From: Tetramitus jugosus
Taxonomy: Eukaryota > Heterolobosea > Eutetramitea > Acrasida > Vahlkampfiidae
Reading direction: 5' to 3'
Assembly (NCBI GenBank): GCA_937625935.1
Contig: OW569387.1
Location: 124,001-188,000 of the forward strand
DNA length: 64,000 nt
The notes beneath the pieces were generated by a model. The model ran no database searches. It saw only the letters and a program-made list of their open reading frames with translations, and was not told where the DNA came from. The position numbers and the translations under genes are program-made. Below, piece by piece: positions 9,730-18,009 of this stretch (positions are counted from its first letter, which is position 1; each line of letters begins with the position of its first letter).

Positions 9730-9800
9730 GCATTGATGGTGTAGAGGCAGCATCTCAGCCTTCCAAGCTGAGGACCCGGGTTCGATTCCCGGTCAATGCA
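9730..9800 (+). tRNA. tRNA-Gly (anticodon TCC)
   Basis: 71-nt cloverleaf without intron. The acceptor stem is GCATTGA with TCAATGC, discriminator A at 9800. The anticodon arm is TCAGC, loop CTTCCAA, GCTGA, giving anticodon TCC (Gly, GGA codons). The T arm is CCGGG, TTCGATT, CCCGG. The D arm contains GG at the expected place and closes with G-T pairs. The B box (GGTTCGATTCC) is canonical, and a TTTT run immediately downstream serves as a Pol III terminator. Confidence 0.95.
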
Positions 9801-9868
9801 TTTTGATCGCTTCTTTTGTCCCAAAGGCTCAAACAAAAAAAAACAACTCACTCCCCAAAGAAAAACAA

Positions 9869-11215
9869 ATGGGAACAGGAAACAGCAAAGAACCGAGTCA
9901 TCACAACACACAAAACCATTACATTGATTTCGCGCCGGGCACTTCCTCCCAAGCCAAATCAAAAAAATCTCGAAACGCATCCTCATCAGACGAAAAGGAT
10001 GATATTTTTGTTCCGACCATGTTTCGTTGGCCCTACAGTGGTCGACGTGTCTTTATCGTAGGAACGTTCAATCACTGGAAGGAAAAAATACCAATGACGT
10101 ACAACTCTGATGAAAATTCGTTTGTTGTCATTTTGAACGTGTCGGTTGGCAGACACTTGTATAGAGTACGCGCCATTTTTTTTTGAACTTTACAAAAATT
10201 TGGTTAACTAAGCAAACAATTTTTTTTTTAGTTTATTGTGGACAATGAGTACAAGACGGATCCAAATGCTTCGACATGCAAGGACGATCAAGGATATCTA
10301 CACAATGTCATTGAAATTGTCGAACCAATCATGAACAAGAAACATGCGAATAATAGTTCAGTCTCTAGAAAGTACTCCACAGGTGTAGGCAGCAGTAGCA
10401 GTGGTGGTAGAGGTGCAAATGGAGGTGGTGGTGGTGCTGGAGAAGGATCACCAATCGATGAAGATGAATCATATGATCCATATGAAGAAGGATATGAGGA
10501 TGATGAAGGTGATGATGAAGAAGACAATGAAGACGTGGATGACGATGAAGATTTTGAAGACGATGGGGAAGAAGAGTACAGTGCAAATGTCATTTCTAAT
10601 GTTGCTGTTTCGAATATTCGGAAAATTAATAGTCATGATCAACCACAACAACAGCAACAAGCAGCGTATTCAGTGTTGAATCATCCGGATGCATCAACAG
10701 TGAGTAGTGGTAAATCTCATCATGTTCATCCTGTTGTTCCACCACTGGCTACACAGCAGCAACCATACAAGGTGACTACGACAGCTCCTCCAACGACAAC
10801 GACGACAAGTGGTGCTACTGCTGTTGATGCATCGCATCATCATCATCACCATCCTGCGACGACGAGAGCAACAACGTCGTCTGCGCATGGTCAGCATGGT
10901 CATGGTCGAACGCACTCGAGAACCGTGTCGGAAGATGTGAATGATCCACAGCAAATGTACACACAGGTAGACCACTTTTTCGAAGAGGATAAGAAGAATC
11001 CACCACTGTTGCCTCCGCATTTGCGTTATACTGTGTTGAACAGTACGAGAAAATCGGTGCATGATCCTGCGCTGTTGCCTGTGCCATTGCACGTGACGGT
11101 GAATCATGCGTACTTTTCTGATCGTGAATCAATGAATGTGATTGGTGTGACACAGAGGTATCGAGACAAGTTTAGCACTGCTGTTTTATATAAGCCAAAG
11201 AAGCTGAAATCATAA
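9869..11215 (+). CDS. PRKAB: AMP-activated protein kinase beta subunit (spliced)
   Basis: Scaffold and glycogen-binding subunit of AMPK, 426 residues after splicing. Exon 1 is 9869-10165, intron 10166-10231 (66 nt, GTACGC...poly-T-TAG, phase 0), exon 2 is 10232-11215. The start is the ATG at 9869: the frame upstream to 9803 has only TTG, and this ATG gives MGTGNSKEP, a good N-myristoylation signal as in animal AMPK beta. The splice joins the two halves of the CBM48 glycogen-binding domain (FRWPYSGRRVFIVGTFNHW, then GRHLYR-FIVDNEYKTDP). The C-terminus carries the ASC/AMPKBI domain (PPLLPPHLRYTVLN, then DPALLPVPLHVTVNHAY, ending VLYKPK). Between the two domains lies a ~190-residue low-complexity insert (acidic, Gln-, Thr- and His-rich). 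Confidence 0.93.
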
Positions 11216-11306
11216 CATTTGAGAGAGATTTCACAAAATGACCAATGTTACTTAGTAAATAGAAAGAACCCAAATCCTTTATTGCAGTCAGTTGTCTTGA
11301 ATCCTG

Positions 11307-12515
11307 TTAACAAAACTCAAATTCACACTGGTCGGGGATGTCAAAAGCAGGAAACAAATTATCTGGCAAACCTCTGAAGGCAACTCCCTTGTCCACACCA
11401 TTCACAGAGAAACTCAAACATCCATCCTTGAGTGTCACAGTAATCACTGTTCCATTATCAGAGCATTTCTGAGCATATGCCGTATTACCGTCTCCACTTT
11501 GAGAATAGAGACCGCCTGAAGAACAATAAAGATACCATCCACAGGTTGTGTAATTAATTCCTTCCTTATTGATACCTTGTGGGGCCATTCCAACCATTAG
11601 GTAAGGACAATTGTTCAATAGTCGAATCGAAAAATGATCGCATTTTGTGCCAAGAGCAGCACAGTCCCATACGTTTGAGGAATCTTTTCTGATTCTTCGG
11701 TTCGAGTTCGAAAGGGTTCCCCTGCTCCATCGGTCCAAGGAATCTTTTTTGATTCTTCTGTTCGAGTTCGAAAGGGTTGCCTTGCTTCCACAGAAGGCAG
11801 GTTGAAATGCAACCACAGTTGTTGATCGATCTTCTTCATTGCGTAAGAGCTTGGATGACTTTCTCACTGCAGACATGAGTGCAAAGCTGTATTGAGCTCG
11901 ACTTGCTTCATCCACTTGAATCCAATCATGAACAGCAATGAAAGCTGAGGAATAATTATCTGAATGAACAATGAGGTTCAACACGGTCATCCATTCTTCT
12001 ATACTCAGATTTAAATAGGAATCACCGTTCAATATCTTATCGGAATTCATGACAAACGTACTTCGCACTTTTTCTTTCACTTCCTTGAAAAGTTCATTCT
12101 CCCAATCCAGCTTTATGCATTGCATAAAATTGTTTTCATCGAGATGCTTCATCAACGCTTTCAATAGAATGGGCACTGCGGCTGTGATTTGATATTTTTG
12201 AGCCAAAACAATCATCGAAGCAACACTATCCTTTCTTGGAATCTCAATTTGACCAGTGTAGAAACTACGGACGAGCTCTGTCATTAGAGTATCATCCTCT
12301 TCTTCAATTTTGATGACTCCTTCTCTTGATTCAGTCATGTTGTTGGTTTAGAAACATGCTTTGAAGAAATCACTGTTGGCTTTCAGAATAAGTTTATGGA
12401 GGTACAACTTCTTCTGTTGTTTTGGAAAGACTATCTGACAATCGGAATCTGTTGGATTGTTGAACAGACTTTGGAGGTTACCTAAAGCATATGGGCATGG
12501 CTCAGTGATACTCAT
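11307..12515 (-). pseudogene. BTB-SPRY-like gene, broken duplicate copy
   Basis: Damaged copy of the gene at 12869-14029. Its start (ATG 12515) and BTB region align, but an in-frame TAA at 12348-12350 cuts the BTB domain just after the FFKACF motif; the frame then continues at ATG 12338 and is colinear with the intact copy. Near the 3' end an extra T (GAGTTTTGTT against GAGTTTGTT) shifts the frame and gives a premature stop at 11307, where the intact copy would end at the equivalent of 11288. An in-frame 60-bp tandem duplication repeats the TLSNSNRR-I-KDS segment (about 11678-11797). The stretch 11307-12338 (343 codons) is still open, so a truncated product lacking most of the BTB fold could be made, but three lesions favour a decaying copy. 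Confidence 0.8.
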
Positions 12516-12827
12516 CTTGTTGTGGATCGGTTTGTTTTTTCTTTTTGGAAATGTGAAGGTGGCAAAATTGGGAAAAGCCTGATGACGGATGACGTCGCAA
12601 ATTGTAACGTGCACTGAAGAAAGAATTTTACAACTTGTTTCTCGACTAGCACCGAGCATCAGTGGCAATTGTGGCCTAGTAAAATTCAGGAAGCAAAACG
12701 AAAAACTACTTTAAGAACAATATATTCCTCGCGCAGAGTCTCAGCTGCTATCGGTTTGTTCAGAGATGCCATACTAAAGCTTGATATCAAAGGAATTCAA
12801 AGTTCATAGCAAGACTCGCTCAACACC
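12516..12827. other. Spacer between the two BTB copies
   Basis: Contains the 5' flank of the broken copy (to about 12670, part of the duplicated unit) and about 150 bp of unique sequence before the second unit starts. No coding evidence. Confidence 0.5.
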
Positions 12828-12868
12828 GTTACTTAGTAAATAGAAAGAACACAAATCCTTTATTGCAG

Positions 12869-14029
12869 TCAGTTGTCTTGAATCCCGTCAACAAACTCAA
12901 ATTCACACTGAGAGTCGCGAATGTCAAAAGCAGGAAACAAATTATCTGGCAAACCTCTGAAAGCAATTCCCTTGTCCACACCATTCACAGAGAAACTCAA
13001 GCATCCATCCTTGAGTGTCACAGTAATCACTGTTCCATTATCATAGCATTTATGAGCATACACCTCATAACTGTCGCCACTTTGAGAAAAGAGAAGGCCT
13101 GAAGAACAATAAAGATACCATCCACAGGTTGTGTGATTATTTCCTTCCTTATTGATACCTTTTGGGGCCATTCCAACCATTAGGTGAGTACACTTGTTCA
13201 ATAGACGGATCGAAAAATGATCGCATTTTGTGCCAAGAGCAGCACAGTCCCATACGTTTGAGGAATCTTTTCTGATACTTCGGTTCGAGTTCGAAAGGGT
13301 TCCCCTGCTTCCACAGAAGGCAGGTTGAAATTCAACCACAGTTGTTGATCGATCTTCTTCATTGCGTAAGAGCTTGGATGACTTTCTTACTGCAGACATG
13401 AGCGCGAAGCTGTATTGGGCTCGACTTGCTTCATCCACTTGAATCCAATCATGAACAGCAATGAAAGCTGAGGAATAATTATCTGAATGAACAATGAGGT
13501 TCAACATGGACATCCATTCTTCTATACTCAAATTTAAATAGGAATCACCGTTCAAAATCTTATCGGAATTCATGAGAAACGTCCTTCGCACTTTTTCTTT
13601 CACTTCCTTGAAAAGTTCATTCTCCCAATCCAGCTTTATGCATTGCATGAAATTGCTTTCATCGAGATGCTTCATCAACGCTTTCAATAGAATGGGCACT
13701 GCGGCTGTGATTTGATATTTTTGAGCCAAAACAATCATCGAAGCAATATCATCCTTGCTTGGAATCTCAATTTGACCAGTGTAGAAACTACGGACGAGCT
13801 CTGTCATTAGGTTCTCATCCCCTTCTTCAATTTTGATGACTCCTTCTCTTGATTCAGTCATGTTGCTCTCAAAACATACTTTGAAGAAATAACTGTTTGC
13901 TTTCAGGATAAGTTGATGGAGATACAACTTCTTCTGTTGTTTTGGAAAGACTATCTGACAATCGGAGTCTGTTGGATTGTTGAACAGACTTTGGAGGTTA
14001 TTGAAAGAATATGGCACAGTGATACTCAT
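12869..14029 (-). CDS. BTB-BACK protein with SPRY-like C-terminus
   Basis: 386-residue intact copy. Residues ~10-110 form a BTB/POZ domain (the DSDCQIVFP strand, LYLHQLILKANSYFF, then LVRSFYTGQIEI), the usual Cullin-3 adaptor and dimerisation fold. Residues ~125-230 look like a BACK-type helical region (HDWIQVDEASRAQYSFALMSAVR). Residues ~250-380 contain a SPRY/B30.2-like pattern (WDCAALG, HLMVGMAP, CGWYLYCSSG, then DGCLSFSVNGVDKGIAF and LFPAFDI). This suggests a substrate receptor for a Cul3 ubiquitin ligase; the function is inferred from the architecture. The start is the ATG at 14029. Its tandem neighbour at 11307-12515 is broken. Confidence 0.88.
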   Translation of the reverse strand: MSITVPYSFNNLQSLFNNPTDSDCQIVFPKQQKKLYLHQLILKANSYFFKVCFESNMTESREGVIKIEEGDENLMTELVRSFYTGQIEIPSKDDIASMIVLAQKYQITAAVPILLKALMKHLDESNFMQCIKLDWENELFKEVKEKVRRTFLMNSDKILNGDSYLNLSIEEWMSMLNLIVHSDNYSSAFIAVHDWIQVDEASRAQYSFALMSAVRKSSKLLRNEEDRSTTVVEFQPAFCGSRGTLSNSNRSIRKDSSNVWDCAALGTKCDHFSIRLLNKCTHLMVGMAPKGINKEGNNHTTCGWYLYCSSGLLFSQSGDSYEVYAHKCYDNGTVITVTLKDGCLSFSVNGVDKGIAFRGLPDNLFPAFDIRDSQCEFEFVDGIQDN

Positions 14030-14207
14030 CCTGTTGGTGCTAAGTTTGTTTTCCTGAATAAGAAGGTGGCGAAATATTTACGGCTAATCTGAAGAAAGAA
14101 TTTTACCACTTGTTTCTCAACTAGCACCGAGTATCTCAGTGGCAATGTTTTAAGCTTGCGACCTTAAACATTAGTTGGTGTTGTTGCCAATATCAAAGTA
14201 TGTATTT

Positions 14208-15286
14208 TTATTTTATCTTTGAATGTTGATTCGTAAGTTCGAGGTATTGCTGAACACGACTCTCAGGCATTGCTTTCACAATTGGATACAAGATGTTGGA
14301 GTGATACGTAATCTTGTTCATTGGATCAGTGTACTTGCCAATCAAACCAGTCAGCATGCAGTACTTTTTCTTTGGATACATGGACCACGTTGGTTCAATA
14401 TTTACATCTGTGTGGAGAAGACAATTGTGAGTGCGTGTCACAATAAAATAAAAGCCACCCAAATAATAATAAACATACATGTTGGTACAGAGGGAGGATA
14501 TGATCCATAGTCCTCCAACGACAAAATTTGTTTCAAATTCTTGTGAACGTTCCGAGCAGGTGGAGCCTTCTTTCCTTTTCCCTTTGTAGCTTTTTGTTCA
14601 TTGTCCTTGTTGTGCACCTTTGATACTTTAAATGATAAAATGTGAGTATCAACCTCCACTTCTTCACTGTCCTCTTCAGTTTCTGGTGTAATAGGTGATG
14701 GTGTCACCACTGGTTTTGTGGCAGTGACCTTTTTCTTGCTCAAAACTCTCTTGTTGTTTGATGCTTTCCTTGTTGGAGTTCGCACAGCAGTTGATGCTTC
14801 AACCTCTTCCTGATCATCAACAATGGTTAGCTCAGATTCACCATCCTCTGCTTCTTGCTTGGGTTGTTCCTTTGCTATGTCCTCGTCTTCCTCTTCATAG
14901 CTTTCAGTGATCCTTGCGCGTTTGGCCGTTGATCGACGCGTTCTCGTGGAAGCTAAGGTTTCCGTCACCTCAGCGGAAGCTGCTCTCTTCCGCGTCGTAG
15001 TGGCGGCAGTCTTTTTTTTGGCGGGAGTAGCGGACTTTTTGGTTGCTTTGCTTTTGGCGGGAGTAGCTTGTTTTTTCGTGACTCTCTTGGTGCGCTTGCT
15101 ACGACTCGTACTATACTCAAAATCTGAATCATTGTCATCAGCAATCTGCAATTCGTCTTCTTCATCTCCATCTTCGTTTTTGGTATTTTCATTGTTATTG
15201 TAATCATCATCACTTGCACGATATTCTTCTTCGTCACTCGTTGATGAAGCTTTGCGTGTTAATGCACGTCTTCTTCTTGTTGTCAT
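14208..15286 (-). CDS. INO80C: INO80 complex subunit C / Ies6-like (YL1-C domain), spliced
   Basis: 335 residues after splicing. Exon 1 is 15286-14479, the intron is 14478-14408 (71 nt, GTATGT...CACACAG), exon 2 is 14407-14208. The splice makes a TAT codon and joins SYPPSVPT to YVNIEPTWS. The C-terminal part has the segment KNLKQILSLE, typical of INO80C/Ies6, followed by the YL1-C domain (PKKKYCMLTGL, then KYTDPMNKITYHS and VQQYLELTNQ). The ~220-residue N-terminus is low complexity, with acidic blocks and Lys/Ala-rich histone-tail-like stretches (TPAKSKATKKSATPAK). Ies6 is a chromatin-remodelling subunit that acts with Arp5. VPS72/YL1 also carries YL1-C, but the KNLKQIL block favours INO80C. 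Without the splice the domain would be missed. Confidence 0.88.
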
Positions 15287-15442
15287 GATGATGATGTTTT
15301 TGTTTGATGATTCAGCCGTTTTTGTTCAATGATCAAAAAGCTTTTCTTTGATGGAGAAAAAGCAAAACGTGCAATTTTGGATTAAAATGGGTTCTTCTTG
15401 TGGTGCAAGTTCAACTTCTTAGAAAATAATTGATAGAAAACA

Positions 15443-17810
15443 ATGAAAGAAGATCAAAGTTGTGATATGACTCAAGTGCATTCTATAGTCAGAGAATGGA
15501 CTTTAGGTAAGGAGCTGTTGCGGAATGACCTACAAGAAGAGGATAGAGAGCAAAAGTTGAATGAATTCTTGAAGATGAGAGGTTCAGATTGTCCTTTTGA
15601 CTCTTGTCTTTCAGCAAATGTTGCACAGAGAGTTGTTCTTTTGACTCATGACCATGAGAGTGAAGCACTGTTGGATGTGGTAGATAAGAACACGAATTTG
15701 CTTAATCTGGAATTGTTCACTTTTGAGAGAATGACTGGTTACAAAGATGGTTCTGTGTTGTTGTCTGATAAGAATGTCGAAATGGATGTCTTTGGTCGAT
15801 CTGCAGAGTATTTAAAACGATGTGCACTCATTGTGCATCATCATGTAGCACAAATGAGTTCATCCGAGTTCAGTTCGTTGAACGTGTCGTACATTTTTGA
15901 GGAACCTCGTGTATTCGAATGGGCGTATGAAGCTCATATATCTCCTCAGCAGAAATCTCTCTTTTCGTTCACATTGTTGGTGCCGTTCTTAGAACGAGTG
16001 ATCCAAGATGCAATGTTCAATCATTTGATAATTGGAGCGAATTCAGTGGATGAACAAGTTGTAAGTTCAAAGATCCCAAACAAGTTAAATGATCTTCTTA
16101 TAACTGCAGAAGTCGAAAGTGTATTTGGTACTGATGTGGTGTTTCTGTTACGATCGTTTATTGGCCCTCTAAGTGGCCTAAATCTTCGAAACGTAGCGAT
16201 CCATGGTTTTATGAAGCCTTCCGAATTTCATCCTGCCTATACATCCCTGCTTTTGTTGTTAGTTCCCACGATATCTAATATTCTCCAACAGAAATTTAAC
16301 GATCGTTACTGTAGGAGAGTGTTGAAGACATTGTCGAACTCTTATGGTTTTGAGGGATCCTTAGTTGTTCATAACAACTCTAATCTGGACGAGGAATCTA
16401 AATGGAAAGAATTATTAGATCATTCGTTATTTGTGATGGCCCCTTGGAAGGAGTCTTGGATGGATGCCATTCGATTGTATCATGAAGGCTTGGTTTACCA
16501 CAGTCTTGTTGCATTGTTTCCACTCATAGAGCACTCGATCAGAAGAATATTTGTTTGTACAAATCAGAGAGGTAATTTGCTAGACATGCTATGGATATCA
16601 AGACTGTTGACTGCTGATACAACAGTTCTGTATACAACACTCGATATTTTACTGGCAAATACGATGAATGGAACATCTAGTACGAGTGTTGAGTGTAATG
16701 CTATCTTTGAAGAGCTCGATGTTTCTATAGAAAATCTTATTTTTGACATACTCGTGTGGACGAAAACAGAAGATATAGAACTAAAGTTGACATATGACTG
16801 TCCAAGGATACGAGACCACGTGTGTCATGGTAATATAGATCCCATGTCGGTATCACCCATCATTGCTGATCGTGTTATGGTTATGTGCTTGGCTCTTATG
16901 GCTAGATTCGACATTCGTAATCGAACTGATGTTTGGCCAGAGGCTGTGAAACAATCAATGAGTTATGTCAATTGTTCATATACTCCCTTGTTCCATCCGA
17001 AAAGTTTATTGTCGAAAGAAATTGGGCAATGTATGATCTCAATAGAAAGATTCTATCACTTAATTCACTCGACAACAGAATTAGAGAAGAGTAATTCTGA
17101 TGATCCTACGATACACACAGTTGAAACGCACTTGATCAATGTGATAGAATCAGTGATCCATGACTCAATGAGAGATAGATTGGTGTTACCTCAGTGTATC
17201 CAGAAGGACATGAACATATCTGGCTTAGGAGAGAAATGGAACCACATTCTGTTCAGTGTCAACTGTCATGACAAGGAGCTATCAATTGTAAGTTGCCTTT
17301 TTGTTTTGCCTTGTCCTCTACAATACTTACCATACATTGAAATAATAGATTTTGACCTGCAGAAAGATTGTAAACCATGTGCTGCATCTCGAACAAGCTC
17401 TAACGAGCTCTATATTGCACCTTCAACAAAAAGTTCAGGAAAGAACTGCATGGAAAAGAGATAGAAAGTATTTCGCTGCGTTGGGCAGATACTCTCGTTG
17501 CATGCTTCTACTTCTGTCACTTCTTTCCATCATTAGTCAAGTTGAACTGTTGGAATTGTGTTCGAAACAGGCACACTTCGTATCGAACAACGACCTATTG
17601 CAAAGGATATGGAAGTTCTCTGGATCACTGCACGGAGCAATCAAGGGCAACAAACTCGACAAGGCGTTCGAGCTCGTGCATGCTTTCTTCATTGGAAAGA
17701 ACGAGAGTTATCCTCACTACAAATCCTTGTCCACCAAGGAGTCGGATGGCCTCCTGACCCATATCCACCACAGATTTCATCAACTCATCAATGCTGACTC
17801 ATGGCTCTGA
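15443..17810 (+). CDS. ERMARD: ERMARD-like protein (DUF4209) with two HEPN-type motifs, spliced
   Basis: 768 residues. Exon 1 is 15443-17287, the intron is 17288-17348 (61 nt, GTAAGT...ATAATAG, phase 0), exon 2 is 17349-17810. The segment GPLSGLNLRNVAIHGF (about residues 242-257) is the signature of the DUF4209/ER-membrane-associated RNA degradation family. Two R-x4-H motifs, RNVAIH at 249-254 and RDHVCH at 457-462, each followed by Gly, match the catalytic motif of HEPN RNases. Human ERMARD is ER-associated; in exon 2 a hydrophobic stretch (CMLLLLSLLSIISQVELL) may be a membrane segment. The acceptor at 17347-17348 is chosen because it keeps the frame; the CAG at 17360-17362 leads to a stop at 17464. 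Confidence 0.85.
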
Positions 17811-18009
17811 ATATCCCCGCTTCCACGAAATCCCCTTGCCTTATTCGATCGGCGGGCAAACAAAAAAGTTGTAACACCTGTCAAGAGGTTTGACGTTTTG
17901 TGTCATCTCATGAATCCGAAGTTAATTTTCTCTGTTCCAAAAACACACACTACTTCCTACTTGTAATCAATCGAGAGAACAACAAAACAACAAACACAAG
18001 ATAGTAACA

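Larger units (their letters stand above)
11247..14148. repeat. Tandem duplication of a BTB gene unit (~1.58 kb period)
   Basis: Two direct copies on the same strand. Copy 1 begins near 11247 and copy 2 near 12828, both with the same 3' flank (GTTACTTAGTAAATAGAAAG). Similarity continues through the coding region into the 5' flanks, which share AGAAAGAATTTTAC and CTAGCACCGAG, ending near 12670 and 14148. Copies are highly similar in the gene body with small indels. Copy 1 additionally has an internal 60-bp duplication at about 11678-11797. Confidence 0.88.

Noticed and set aside
10288-11153. Long antisense ORFs over the AMPK beta insert
   Set aside because: They are mirror images of repetitive GAT/GAA and CAT codons in the real gene (Ser/His-rich translations).
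12336-12350. TAA in BTB copy 1 as part of an intron
   Set aside because: No donor/acceptor pair, and both sides align colinearly with the intact copy with only a 3-base difference in the gap.
17349-17362. CAG at 17360-17362 as acceptor of the ERMARD-like intron
   Set aside because: Using it returns to the first frame and stops at 17464; the TAG acceptor at 17346-17348 keeps a 153-codon tail open.
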